This document shows positions 1 through 11,752 of a stretch of DNA of 64,000 nt, in pieces. The stretch lies in contig JASFAU010000015.1 of the NCBI GenBank assembly GCA_039704465.1, positions 248,001 through 312,000 on the forward strand, written 5' to 3'. A program made the translations under genes and the position numbers. Below the pieces are notes generated by a model. That model was given only the letters and a program-made list of their open reading frames with translations. It had not been told where the DNA came from and searched no databases. Each line of letters opens with the position of its first letter. Within the stretch, counting starts at the first letter, position 1. The stretch is from Plasmodiophora brassicae (Eukaryota > Endomyxa > Phytomyxea > Plasmodiophorida > Plasmodiophoridae).

Positions 1-3000
1 GCCTTGCTGTTGAATAATAATGGAGTGTCGATGCAGCGATAGCATGGAACACGCTACCGTGCGCGTTATTCCAACGTATGTTTCGGCAGGACCTGCTGGT
101 CGCAAGCCTGTTTCGAAATTACTTGTTGGCCGAACGCATAATGCGCTCTCTTCGATGTACGCCCGTCTCACTTCCACCCCTGCCGTCAACATGTTTGCAT
201 CCGATGTGGAATGCATGGGATTTCGCAGCGGAAGCCGCTCTCGCCCAGCTTGAAAAGTACGTTGCAGATCCGGATAACGTCACATTCCAAGTAAGTGGCG
301 AGGTCCAGATTGAAGTTCGAGGGTCTCATTGCAGTTTAGCCTAGCTCCTTCTTTACAGAGCAGTTAACGGCTTTCGAAGTTTGGCTCGAGTTTGGCAGCG
401 AGTCAAAGCGCCCGATGGAGCTTCCCGTTGTCCTACAGGTCCCATGGGATTGCACATTGCACGACCTGTTACGATGTCTCACACCATTGCCTACAGGTAC
501 TGTTGAGCCAGGCGCACAGGTTGAGGGCACTGCAACTGCTCGCCACGTTTATCGATCTCGGGCCTTGGGCAGTCAATTTGGTATTGTGCAGCTGTAACTT
601 GGGATGACCCAAATTGTATTCATTGTAAGCGAATAATAGGCGCTGTCCGTTGGTATATTCCCGTACGTCTTGAAGCTGCTGCAGAGCCCAACTACAGAGC
701 TTCGTCACGTTTTGATCTTCATCTGGACCAAGATCATCGCTTTTGATCAGGTTTGGCACGAGGCGACCTATCTATCATGCGAATACCTGAACGCGTTTCC
801 ATAGTCCTGTCAGAGGGAACTGGTCAAGGATCAGTATCATTTGTACTTCTTGAAACATATTTCCCCGACGTCGTCTCCTGTTTTCCTGCAGCGGCTGATG
901 TCCCTGTTTGTCGTCTCGGGAATCTGCGACAGGTTTAGCCAGGGCCAACACGCAATCCTAACTGCTGGCGGGCTCGGCGCCCTTGCCGGATGTATGACGG
1001 ACACCACTCCCCTGACAAGGGTTCTTGTCCTGGTGTGCTGTGCTAAGCTTTGGGAGCGTTATGAACCTGCACGCGAGGCTGCCCTTCGACAGCTGGTTAC
1101 CCCACATTCTCCACTCAACGTGGTCGATTACGTTGTATCAATTGCCCAGCAAGATGGTGTTCCCCAAGTTCGTGCAGCCGCCGCCTATGCCTTGGGCACC
1201 TTCATCGTCGCATCCACCGAAACCAACGCGTCGACCCGAGCACCAGCCGAAGGCAATAAGGTTCGTAGTCGTTAGACGGTCGCCGTCTTGCTGTTGATTC
1301 GTGGGTCTAGACGGCTCTGTTGCACCTTGGCATTGTCCGGCGACTCTGCACGTTGGCGACTGACGGGTCTGGCCTGGTTCGTGCGGAGCTCGTGCACACC
1401 ATTCAGGCACTAATCGGCGGCCAGCGGGTCCGTCACATCTGGGTTCACTCTGCTGGGCACCTCTGACCACGTTTCCAGGAGGCGTTTGCTGATATTGCCG
1501 CCATGATTCCATATGCAGATATGACTCGGCCGTTTCCTGATGAGAACGTTTCGTCAAACGTTCTCAACGGTATATTGTTGCCCCATTTTCATATTTCAAG
1601 CTCCTCTCATTGTTGTGCCAGAGAGTCGCGTGTTCATATGGAAAATCGTCCTGATGCTGTGCCGGGATCCATTGCCGCGAGTCGCCCAAATCGCTCTTAC
1701 GTTGCACAAACTGTTGTGCCCGTACCGCCTTGTTCGTTCAGCATCGGGGCAAGTCAGTTTGTCGTTCATCTTTAATGCTGTAAACGGATTGCGTATGATA
1801 TGATGTTAGGCCATTAACGCGTCGGCTGCACATGACGCTCCCGAGCACGGCGCCTCCATTCCCCGCATCAAGTCTGATTCGTCGTTCCTGCATATGCATG
1901 AGCCTGCAAGCACGACTATCGAGCACAGGTCTACGTTTTACGACTTTACCTGTGACCTGTTCTCTCGGGGATCGGAAGGCGGCCTGGGGCCGTCGTTCGA
2001 CGATGAGCGATGGATCGAGAGACAAGAACAGCCGCCGGATGCCGACCAGCAGATCATGATTCAAGAGGCGCGGTATCAGAAGGCGAATCAAACCGACCAG
2101 GAGGCATTACACCGGAATTACGAAGATATAGCTGAACGACGGTTGTCCGGGGAGGTGGGGACTTTGCATTCGCTCGCCAGTTCTAGCTCACTAACCGAAG
2201 CTAGTTGGCTCTGTTGACGTCGCCTTTCGAGCAAACCACGAAGCTGATCATGCACCCGTATGAGCCATTGGTCGTCAGTGCCGATCCGACCAGGCTAGCC
2301 GTATTCAACTACGAGACGTCGCAACTCCTCACCACGATTACAAACGGCAACACGCGAGGATCCGCCATCACATCTCTGCAGTGGCTTAATCCGAAGCACG
2401 TGTCTCTGGTCGCTGTTGGAAGCGACGACGGCGTCGTACGCGTGTGGAGAAACTGCCACGACGCTGCTGGCAAGGTCGCCATCATAAGCGCCTGGACTGC
2501 GGTCCCAGGCATGAAGCGCGGCGCGATCCCCGGGCTGGTTCTCGACTGGCAACAGCAGCAAATGCGGTTACTTTGTGCAGGGAATTCCAACGTCATCAAG
2601 GTACCGGTACGCCCTGCTGCTTGCGGAACACGTGCTTAGAGATAGCCGTGCAGGTTTGGGACACGAGCCGGGAGTTCCTGACTGCCGACATGGTTGTATC
2701 GGACACGAAGACATTGGCCATCACGAGCATTTGCGCGGACAACGACCTGGTGTTCACTGGCGGCTCAGACAACCGGGTCAGAATGTGCGACCTACGCGCG
2801 CCGTCATCGCCGGTGCGTTTCAGACATGCCCCTGCCCTGCTCTATCGCGCGTTCTTCTGACTTTGCGAAGGCCCAGGAACTGTGCACGCATGACGGTTGG
2901 GTTGTATCGGTACGGGCACAACAGCACACGATTGCGCCAATGCTTGTCTCCGCTTCCGTGCGAGGCGACGTCCGCGTCTGCGACCTTCGGAAGCCAACGG

Positions 3001-3439
3001 AACCGGTGTCGATCTTCCAGGTGAGCCATCGCCCTCGGCGACCGATTCACGCGCCGAATGAGGAACCCGTCGCAGGCGCACCATTCCGGGTCGAAGTCGG
3101 AGCCGCTGAACACGTTCGCCATCAGCGACGTCGCGCCGCTCTATGCTGCCGGCTCCGTGAAACAGTTCGTCAACGTAGGTCGACGCGTTACCCGCGCATG
3201 CCCGCCTGGCGTGTGCTGATAACGGGGCCTGCCATCAGATCGGGACCCTGTCGGGGACGCCCATGAACGCGCTGCGGTACCAGGACGGGTTCCTCGGGCA
3301 GCGCATCGGCCCGGTCAACTGCGTCGCGTTCCACCCGCGCGCCCTGCTCCTCGCCGTCGGCTGCGGCGACCGCACCATCTCCATCGTCAACGACCGCGAC
3401 GACGACCACCACAACCACCCCGTCATCGTCCAGCGATAA
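1..3439 (+). CDS. RPTOR: Raptor (regulatory-associated protein of TOR), 3' part
   Basis: Scaffold and substrate-recruiting subunit of TOR complex 1. The first coding block (about 24-290) carries the conserved stretch around [20 protein letters not shown], followed after introns at about 291-349 and 471-498 by [20 protein letters not shown] and [13 protein letters not shown]-type blocks continue to about 1720, including [12 protein letters not shown] near 1170. The C-terminal WD40 propeller starts near 2205 ([26 protein letters not shown]) and ends with [20 protein letters not shown] before a TAA at 3437-3439. The order and motifs match animal and fungal Raptor C-terminal halves. The N-terminal caspase-like RNC domain lies left of the window. 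About ten short introns interrupt it, so exact exon joins in 1260-2210 are less certain. It is followed by a Ras gene on the same strand. Confidence 0.93.
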
Positions 3440-3495
3440 CGGTACACACACACACGAAGATGCGGTTAACGGGAGCAGCTGCGACGTGCGCGCGC

Positions 3496-3646
3496 ACGCG
3501 ACTGGTCAGTCTGTCCGACAGCTGCAGGCAGACAGCTGCAGCTCACGACTGGTCAGCCTGTCCGACAGCTGCAGGCAGACAGCTGCAGCTCGCGACTGGT
3601 CAGTCTGTCCGATAGCTGCAGGCAGACAGCTGCAGCTCGCGACTGT
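3496..3646. repeat. Tandem repeat, three copies of a 47-bp unit
   Basis: The motif ACTGGTCAG starts at 3501 and 3548 and ACTGGTCAGTC again at 3595, with the next partial copy at 3642, giving an exact 47-bp period. Copies differ at only a few bases. Each unit contains two CAGCTG palindromes (E-box cores) within GACAGCTGCAGGCAGACAGC. It lies between the Raptor stop and the Ras start, upstream of a TATA-like element. Confidence 0.95.
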
Positions 3647-3805
3647 CGCCCGGGCGCGTCGTATATTTAGGTCGAGGGGCGCGGCCGCTGGAGGGCGGGC
3701 GGGGGAGGCCGCGCGGCCCCGTCCCGCGGTGGGGTCGTGTCGCCTGGATCGTGCTCGAAATAGATAGATCCGATTGCTGGATTGGGAGTGTGTCCTCGTA
3801 GGGCC

Positions 3806-3820
3806 GTTTATAGCCAGGCC
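3806..3820 (+). promoter_or_regulatory. TATA-like core element upstream of Ras
   Basis: GTTTATAGCCAGGCC lies about 75 bp before the Ras start codon. It resembles TATA-type elements followed by AGCAGGC seen upstream of other genes in this window (34104, 56124, 61592). Promoter role is inferred from position only. Confidence 0.4.
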
Positions 3821-3893
3821 CCGTCAAACAGCGTGTCGCGTCGACGACGACGGTACGACGGCGTTTGGGCGCGCACAGACCGCGGGGCCGACC

Positions 3894-4586
3894 ATGGGCG
3901 ACGCACAGAACCTCGAGTACCGAATCGTACGTGCGGCGGCGCGGTCGTTCGTACGCGCCCGGCTGGGTCATTGACGGTGGTGCGTTCAGGTCGTGTTGGG
4001 CGGCGGCGGCGTCGGCAAATCCGCACTGACGATCCGCCTCGTCACTGACAATTTCCTGGATGAGTACGACCCGACCATCGAGGACAGCTACCGGAAGCAG
4101 GTCATGGTCGACGACGAGACCGCCCTGCTCGACATCCTCGACACGGCCGGCCAGGAGGAGTTCTCCTCCATGCAGGATCAGTGGATGCGCGATGGCAAGG
4201 GGTTCCTCCTCGTGTACAACATCACCGCTAGGTACGACCCCGCCTATTGGCGGCGCGCTCGAACCGGTCTGACGCGCGCACTGTCCAGGAACACGTTCGA
4301 TGAAGTATCCGGCCTGTACGATAAGATCCTGCGTTCCAAGGACCAGGAGAAGGTCCCGATCGTGCTGTGCGGGAACAAATGCGACCTGGTCAACGACAGG
4401 GAAGTGCAGACGAGCGAAGGCGAGGAACTAGCGGCGCAGTGGGGGTGCCCGTTCTTCGAGACGAGCGCGAAGGAGAAGATCAACAACGAGGAGTGCTTCT
4501 TCCAGGTCGTGCGCGAGATCCGGAAGATGGAGAAGAAGACGGCGCCGCCGACCACGCAGCGGAAGAAGATGTGCACCATCTTGTAA
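3894..4586 (+). CDS. RAS: Ras-family small GTPase
   Basis: Membrane-anchored GTP switch. Three exons (3894-3926, 3990-4231, 4289-4586) join in frame. The P-loop GGGGVGKSA has glycine at the position equivalent to Ras Gly12, so it is not an activated form. Switch I is YDPTIEDSY, a perfect Ras-type effector loop. Switch II is DTAGQEEFSSMQDQWMR with the catalytic Gln. The NKCD and ETSAKE motifs for guanine binding are present. The C-terminus has basic residues (QRKKM) then CTIL, a CAAX box whose final Leu predicts geranylgeranylation. About 190 residues, the usual family length. The short intron after NITA/R removes a stretch that otherwise reads through. ATG at 3894 gives MGDAQNLEYRI before the first intron. 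Confidence 0.96.
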
Positions 4587-4747
4587 ATTGTATTCGGCCC
4601 TGCTATACAGTATTCGCGTACCGACCGCAGATCCCGCCCAGACGTCCCATACAAAACCCATCCCCTCAAATACAACGAGTCGCCGCATTGATCTCCCTGG
4701 GCTATAGGGGGCGCATACTTTATACAAGGAGAGACGGGCGGCCGCCG

Positions 4748-5559
4748 TCATTCGTTGGCGTCGTCGTGGTCCGGATGTGCCGCGTTGACGTGCCGCTGGA
4801 GTTTCGACTTCTGGTAGAACGCCTTGTCGCAGACGGCGCAGTGGTGCGATTTCACGCCCGTGTGGCTGGCCTCGTGGACGGCCAGCGACGACGGCGCCGC
4901 GAACGACTTGTCGCACATCTTGCACTGCAGCGGGCGCTCGCCCGTATGTACACGCATGTGCACCGTCAGCGTGTCCTTCTTCGCGAACGCCTTCCGACAG
5001 ACGGTGCACTCGAACGGGCGGTCGCCCGTGTGCGTTCTCTTACTAAACGGAGGGGCGTCAGACGAGGCCGACGCAAGGCAGTGATGCATGCGACGCACTG
5101 TGCAATGAGGTTGGACGAGTGCCGGAACGTTTTCAAGCAGACGTTGCAGGTGAACGGGCGCTCCTGCGTGTGCGTCAGCACGTGGCTCTCCAGCGTGCAC
5201 TTGCGTGCGAACCGCTTCCGGCAGACGTCGCACTCGAAGCGTTTCTCGCCCGTGTGGCAGACCATGTGCGTCTTCAGGTTGCCCTTCTGGCTGAACGCCT
5301 TGCCGCAGACGTCGCACTCGAACGGCTTCTCGCCCGTGTGCTTCCGCAGGTGCGACGTCAGGCGGCTCTGCTTGTTGAAGGTTTCGTCGCACGACGGGTG
5401 CGGGCACACGATGACGGCCTTGCCATCCGTCGTAGGGGCGGCAGCATCTAGGGCAGCGTTATCAGGCGCTGTCGTCTCATTCGTCGACATGGACGTTCCA
5501 CGAGTGTTCAGACTATGCCCCCGAAAGGGGACGAATCGTCGGAACCGCTCGTGACTCAT
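4748..5559 (-). CDS. C2H2 zinc-finger protein, seven fingers
   Basis: Probable DNA-binding regulator. Two exons on the minus strand, 5099-5559 and 4748-5042, joined across a 56-bp GT...AG intron; splicing restores NLIAHKRTHTGD, whereas the unspliced frame stops. Seven C2H2 fingers can be counted from CPHPSC through FECDVC, FECDVC, FTCNVC, FECTVC, LQCKMC to HHCAVC, most with TGE(K/R)P-type linkers. The N-terminus is about 50 residues, Ser/Thr/Ala-rich, without a domain. ATG at 5559 gives 251 residues; an internal ATG at 5490 is an alternative. It is clearly paralogous to the protein at 12976-14231 (shared ARKCTLE and AAPSSLA blocks). Target genes cannot be inferred. Confidence 0.9.
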
Positions 5560-5966
5560 GGACGGGATCCCGTTGAGTCACACGGCCGGGGATCGTTCGC
5601 CGAATCCATTATCGCGTTCCGATCGTTCCGTTCAAGTGTGAGTCACCGCAACGGTTTCCTGCCATAGCGCGTGCCTCGTGCGTTAGGGCCCTGTGTCCCT
5701 CGCGCGGATCTAACGGGAGACAGGCAGCAGCAATCGTCTGTAGGCGACGCACACCACCCATCAACCGGACTGCCCCCGATTAGCTGAGCGCCGATGCACG
5801 TTGCTGAATGAAACATTGTATTTAGGCGAGCGGGTGCTGCGTGCCTTCCTGGGAGGACGCTCTGGACAGGATGGCCTCGGAAGGAAGGGTCCCAAGTAGA
5901 ACGTCTTTCACTTGCTTGACCTGCGCAAGGCAGTGGAGGAGGCGCTGTTGATCGCACTTGTCGGAC
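5560..5966. other. Intergenic, no gene seen
   Basis: This lies upstream of the zinc-finger gene and downstream of the TBC gene stop, both on the minus strand. Open frames here are short, lack conserved motifs and have no plausible splice partners. It should hold the promoter of the zinc-finger gene. Confidence 0.5.
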
Positions 5967-8081
5967 CTAGCGAACGATCAGCCGCCTGCCGGAGAAGGCA
6001 CAGTGTGTGTGAAACCGTTCAGCACCCTTGAAGAATCTCCACCTGCATCTCGTTGCAGATGACGGCGAGGCGTTCGCCGAGGCGGACGTTGAGCGAAGTA
6101 GCGTCTCCAGACGCGCCCGAGGGTCCAGGACGCAGCGCGCGCGAGACGTTGTCAGCGAATTCGTGAAACATGGCCGCCAAGGCCGGGCCCTTGCTCGAAT
6201 CGGCGGACGTCGGGTCGGCAACCGGCGCCTTGGCGACGTCGGGCGCCTTCGCATCCGCCGACCTTCTTCTACCGTTGCCTGACAGCGTATCGCTGACGGC
6301 TCCCACTGCCTCGGGGCTTGCTGCCCGCTGAACAGGCGCGGGCGCCGCTGTGCCTCCCGTCGGTCGCAACAGGAACCCAATGGCTCTGGTGGACACGGCG
6401 GACGTTCACGATATGCGATGCCTGGAGAGCGCGCGGACGCTTACTGTGCAATCAAAGGTCGCACATCGCTGACCGCCGGGAACGAGAGCAGCCGTTTGAC
6501 GCAGGAGCTGCTGTCGGACGACAGCAGGTCGTTGCGGACCCTGCAAAGCATCGCGACGGCGATGCAGTCCAGCAGGGGGAGATCATACGCCGGTGCAGGC
6601 GCGTCCGTGCTACTGACGGCCGAACCCAGGATCGCGTCCCATAGAATCGGGCTGCAGCCAGACGTCGTGAGCGACGGGTCGACAACCGCCTGCCTAGCCT
6701 GCCCCGCACGTACATTTGCGACAGTGTGAATTCCCGAGCCAGCATCAGCCGGAACCAGCGAAGGCCATACAGTTGCGGCTGAAGGTCGACCTGTTTCGCT
6801 CCACGGCCGTCAACCACAGCGTGCACACAAGGCGCACAGCGCGGCGGTTCGTACCCTTCGCAGATGGGCGTGCAGATCGGGGTCGACACGCCTCAGCAGC
6901 TGGTCCTGCAGATGCTCGGACCTTGAACAGGCACATGGTCAGATCCGCGAACGCGCGGCGCGCGGCGATGACGCCTAAACCTGGCCACGACACACGGCAC
7001 CGATCCACCGGCGCCTTCCCCTTGGTACATCTTGATCAGGCGCTCCATCAGCGCAGAGAACACGGCATACGCGTCGTGCTCGACGAATGCAGGGTCTGCC
7101 GGCAAAAGCATGAGGACAGCGTTGCCTCGGGGCTACCCGTCGTCGTACCGCATAGCGTCGCTAACGGTTTCGCTTGCTGCTGCTGCTCGGCGTCGTGCTG
7201 GACTTGTTGCAGAATGGGCGCCACGATCTCGTTCATGCCTTGGCGGTACGACAGGTCGCGGTGCTGTTTGCACCAGACGAACAGGACGTTCAGCATGCGC
7301 GCCTGCGTGTCCGGGTCCTGGAAGAAGGCCTCGGACGGGTGCGTCCGCACCAGGTCCATCTTGATGACCTCGGACAGGTCGGCGTCGGCGAAGAACTGCG
7401 ACCAGGGCGACTGCTGCGCGGTCGACAACGGGTTGTTGAGCGACAGGTCCGTTATGGACGCGTTATCCGCTGGGTTGGCCGTGCACGCGTCCAGCATCTC
7501 CTGGAATCGTCGCCGATGCGACGACGCCTGTTCCGGCCAGGATGCCGGCGGTCCGGTGTACACGCCCAGGAACACGCGCCAGTGGATCGACCGAAACGAC
7601 GACACGCCACGGCGCATGGCGCGCGCCCCGCACGACTCTGGACAGCACAACGGCGTCAGGAGGCCCGACCGCGACGCACAACAGGCCCAACGCCCCCCGG
7701 GACGTACTCAGGTCGAACCCGTCGCCATCCCATATCGATGCGCTGCCGGCGTCGTCGTCGGCTGCAGCGATGCCAGCGTCCAGCGCCATCACGGGTTGGT
7801 TACCTCTCTCTCTACGTACGACCGGCGACGATCATTGCGCCGCTCGACCCGGTCATGGACAAAATGTTCCCCCCTGACCCGTCGACCGTCACATTTTGGG
7901 ACGGGCGCGCTACAGGCGCAGTTCCGCAGTCCCCGTCGCCCGCGGCGTCCGGGGGGACCCTGTTCTCCACTTGCGCCGGCCAGACTTCCGCTATCTCCGC
8001 CATGTGGACATGGTAATCCGGTTGCTTCAACACGGCGTCCATCGCCGGTGCCGTATCAGCAGGCCTCTTGAAATACGGCAT
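5967..8081 (-). CDS. TBC-domain Rab GTPase-activating protein, TBC1D5-like
   Basis: Stimulates GTP hydrolysis by Rab proteins; TBC1D5 acts with retromer on late endosomes. Nine exons (7820-8081, 7708-7761, 7149-7637, 6996-7095, 6855-6921, 6714-6790, 6445-6651, 6026-6385, 5967-5985) keep phase throughout and give 544 residues. The TBC fold begins at FRSIHWRVFLGVY. The arginine finger is in IKMDLVRTHP and the glutamine finger in YRQGMNEIVAP, so it should be catalytically active. Further TBC1D5-type blocks are DPAFVEHDAYAVFS, QPQLYGLRWFRL and PILWDAILGS. The C-terminal third is Ala/Pro-rich with no motif. ATG at 8081 is the only upstream start; it lies only 36 bp from the stop codon of Sec15, another trafficking gene. 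Confidence 0.9.
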
Positions 8082-8117
8082 TGATATATAAGTATGTGCT
8101 TCTATGGGCTGAGGCAG
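8082..8117 (-). promoter_or_regulatory. 36-bp gap between Sec15 stop and TBC gene start, with TATA-like run
   Basis: On the minus strand the gap ends CTTATATATCA immediately before the ATG of the TBC gene. Either a promoter is squeezed into and behind the Sec15 3' end, or the two genes share a transcript. The sequence alone does not decide. Confidence 0.4.
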
Positions 8118-11100
8118 TCAGGGCGAATGTCGCAGCCTGCGGACGACGTTCTCGACGTTCTTCTTCGCGACTCGAGGGACATCAGCGGGGACAACGCTGA
8201 GGAAGGCGGTCTCCTTGAACCTGTTCCATGCAACGGTTAGTGGTGGGGAAGTGTGCAGTGACGCAATGCCGATTACTTGTCGAGGAACATGCACATCTTG
8301 GAGACGGGGATCAGGGGGAACCTGGTCCTCCGTACGTTATCGTCAAGAAGCTAGGCACGAGGTCAGCGCCAAAGCCCCGCTGAAACCGGTGCTTCAGGCA
8401 GTTACCTGTTCTACGTTCGGGTTCAGGAAGAGGGCGATCAACTGCCTCACCTCGGCGAACGCCTCGTGCAGGTTCGGGATGCCAGTGTTGTTGGCATACG
8501 CCTCGAGATGCTTGACGTCCTGTTCAAGATTATACATTGCGAGGACATTGAGCTGCTTGGCAGAGGCAGCGAACTGCAGAAGCGTTCGCGATATGGATCG
8601 GCACGAGGCAAAGTGAACTGTTGGTCTGTGTAAGTCACAATCGTGGCACAGACATTGCTGCAGGCTCACCCGCTGTGCGAACATGTGCCGGCATATACTG
8701 GGCAGACATGGTCGTCTCCAGGAACGACACTAGCATCTGAACAGAGTCGTTCGGGCCCGACTGAAGGGAGGCTATCACGAACAGATCGGACAGATGTACA
8801 TCAAGCGGGGAGTAACCTGGACGTTCTGGGGGCACCAGTCCAAGTTGCAGTTCATCAAATCGAGCATCTCATTGATCTTGCGTTCGATGACCTCAAAGAT
8901 TAAGTCCTCAGCGCGGGTTCGCAGGTCGCCGAACGACGTACGTGCAGCTATTGCCAGTTTAGCGCGATTTGCAAACAGTACTGACGTTGCCTACATAAGG
9001 TGAAAGGCTTGATGTAGTATTTCGGGTCGTTGAACACGAGAGTTAGGCGCTCCCAGTACAGGCACGCAGTGACCAAGTAGTCGGCATTGACCGCGATTTG
9101 CACTGCCTGCGAGACGTTGAGCGATGGCGAATTGTCAATGATCTCGTTCAGGCGAGCATTGACGAGATTCATCAGAATGTCGTCCAGAGCACGGCGAATA
9201 AACACAAACATGTCTGGCAAGTGCATGGTAAACTGCGCAATCGCAATAAGCGGGCCGAATGAAGCAAACGCGAACGCACGTACTGCAAAGTAATCTGCAA
9301 CGAAGTGCTTGACCGTCCGGCATATTAACGGGACGGTCCCCGAAAAAGGAACGCCCACCGGGAACGTTCGCGGTCCATCAGGGGCAGGTAAGTTCGCGCT
9401 GTCGCATGCTTAGAGCCGGAACCATACGCAGCAATCAGGCGTAGCACGACTTACTCGAGGCCGAACACGGTGACAAACTTCCCTGATATCGACAGTCAGT
9501 GTACAGACAGTCGGACATTAGAGTAACTGCTCCTACTGAACGTTTCAGGCGTGTCAATAGTTAACGGCTCGTATTTCTCCTTCGAGAAAATCTTCTCAAG
9601 ATCGGCACGAAATCTGGCAGTCAAAAGCTCCTCGTACTTGTCGCTGGACGGATGTTAACGATTCATAGCGGTAGAAAGCAATGAACCCTACCGGTGCGAA
9701 GCGATGAAGCTGATTAGCGGAGCAACGTTGAAAGAATACACGTCCATGGTTCGACAAAACAGGACCACCTGAGGTTGTTCAGCGGCATTCGATCCACTAG
9801 TAACGGGACGCCCTACCTGGTGCTTTAGTTCAAGAAGATCGGCGCTAGCTGAAAGCTGCATCAATTGCTCCAGAAGGGCAACTTTCATCTTAGAAACGAA
9901 AAGTTCCCATAAAGCTGACAAATCGGCCCTGCTCATTGTTCAAATCAAATCCACTGTTCAAATCAAACCTCCTAAGGTCAAACAGGTCGCCTACCGTGAT
10001 ATAAGGCGATTGCCCGATTTGAAGATCGATTCTTCAATGATAAACAATCCGGCGCATTGAGAGAAGTAAGATGACAACGCCATTAAGAACTTGCTATCAT
10101 CCTCAGGACGAGTGAATTCGACGCACTGCATGGAGCGTTTGAGAACCGCGACCCGGTATCCACATCAACAGCGTACCTTTGTGACTTGCGCAGCACGCCG
10201 CTCAAAGTAGAACGCGGCAAATATATCTGGTTCGTTGAGCGTCTCGTAAATGTGGAGCGCCTTCCGCAATGTTAGAAACGACCGCTAGCCATAGTCACCA
10301 CGGTTTCACCTGATACACAGGCGCAAAGTCGAACTGAATTCGCTCAAATAGATCCTCCTCCCCAGCGTGCACACCGAGGTCCACCGCGTCGCAAACAGCA
10401 GAGCTCAGATGTGAAACGTCCAGATCACCATCCGCGTCGGCAGCCTTTTTAAACGCTTGGTTACTGTACGAAACCAACTTTCAGTCCATACTGTTACCGA
10501 GTTACACAAAGCCTTCAGCCTCTGATGCCGTCTCTTCGTATCCTTGTCCATTTCTGCACCGCATGTAAATATCCTCTGGCGCGTCCTCTAGGCCACAATC
10601 GATACCATTCCGGACAACCTTCTCCATGTTCACTATCGCCCAGGCACCGATCTTGGATGCCTTTTCGTCGGCGGCAGTGAGCCACTTTTCGAAATCATTC
10701 CGCACTTTGTCCTTGATGTTCCCGATAATGCCAGGCAAGATGTCGCGGTCGACCGCTGCAACCAGTGAACTGTTCCGGGCGGTGCCAGACTGAAGTGGGC
10801 GCAGAGATTCCTTCTGCAGCTGGGCGATTGTTTTCAGTGCGGGGAACAGTTTGCCTTCACTGATCTGGGACTGCGCTTTACTGAGCAGCCCAAGGGTCGC
10901 GACACACCTACCAGCATCGGTCAGTTCGACGATGAAACATCAATCGACGTTTACCCGGTACCGATTAATGATTACTCTGGCGTTGCCAATGTTGATCTGC
11001 ATTCGCCGCAGGTCGCCCAGTTCCTCAGCAGTGGACAGCAGTTCATCCCCCGACGCCTGCTAACGGCCGTCAGAACACGGAGGAGCATTGAACCGGATGG

Positions 11101-11498
11101 TGCGTCTTCACTAGCCTGTACGCCATCATTGAGTCGAACAATGTCGTCTCTCAGTTCGCGAATGTCTGATTTTAACGTCACGAGGCTATCGATCGATTCG
11201 ATAAACTCCTGCACTGCGCCTCTCAGTCATGACAGATATGGAATACGCCTGCAGGCATCCATACCTCGTAATGCTGATTGCAAATGTTCTTAATCTGCGT
11301 GTTCTGAATGCGAACGTGTTTGTTCAGGGCCTGTTCATACGTCGCCTGCATGCCTCTGTCGAACACGGCCTTAATGGCGGCGCCCAGCTGCGTCGAAGCC
11401 TGGTCGCCCTCCAGCAGGCCCGCCAGCGCCAGCGCATCCGCCGATTCAGCACCCTCCTTCGCATTGGCCACCGCCGTCGACGCCACCGACGACACCAT
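8118..11498 (-). CDS. SEC15: Exocyst complex subunit Sec15 (EXOC6-like)
   Basis: Exocyst subunit that binds Rab-type GTPases on secretory vesicles and tethers them to the plasma membrane. Many short introns. The N-terminal block TYEQALNKHVRIQNTQIKNI, then SIDSLVTLKSDIRELRDDI, fits the Sec15 coiled start. Middle blocks include VRNDFEKWLTAADEKASKIG. The C-terminal helical bundle is recognisable in VPLICRTVKHFVADY, MYNLEQDVKHLEAYA and EVRQLIALFLNP. The last two introns (8351 upward to the NVEQ exon, and 8221-8276) join FPLIPVSKMCMFLDK to FKETAFLSVV and end RRLRHSP-stop at 8118. The start MVSSVAS at 11498 is the first ATG in the coding frame. Exon limits in 9360-11200 are approximate. Identification rests on block order and length. 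Confidence 0.82.
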
Positions 11499-11752
11499 CT
11501 GGGAAGAATGACATCTCCGGGAACGGCCACCACCCCCTCTTTTGCGGGACGATGTGCTCGACAATAATAATTCCAACTTAACGTAAAACCGTTCATGCCA
11601 CAAGGTAGCCACTGGGCCGAAACGATTGGGTCACCCCCACTGGGTGTAAACGGAAGTGAAACGCCAGCAGCGGCACGTACCGCGACCGATCCTGAGCCGA
11701 GCCGGAACGTCACGTCCACGCGATGTGTGTGCGACACGGGGGTGCTGTGCGG
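11499..11752. other. Intergenic between Sec15 start and an unknown minus-strand gene
   Basis: Contains Sec15 upstream sequence. The minus strand has GAAATAGCCGCAC near 11752, a weak relative of the TATA/AGCAGG elements elsewhere. No gene is seen. Confidence 0.35.

Noticed and set aside
6019..6396. Separate small gene downstream of the TBC protein
   Set aside because: An acceptor at 6386-6387 joins this frame in phase to the preceding TBC exon, and a last exon at 5967-5985 supplies the stop, so it is the TBC gene's C-terminus.
6716..8071. 451-codon plus-strand open frame opposite the TBC gene
   Set aside because: No motif; it mirrors the coding phase of the well-supported minus-strand TBC exons and is a GC-rich shadow.
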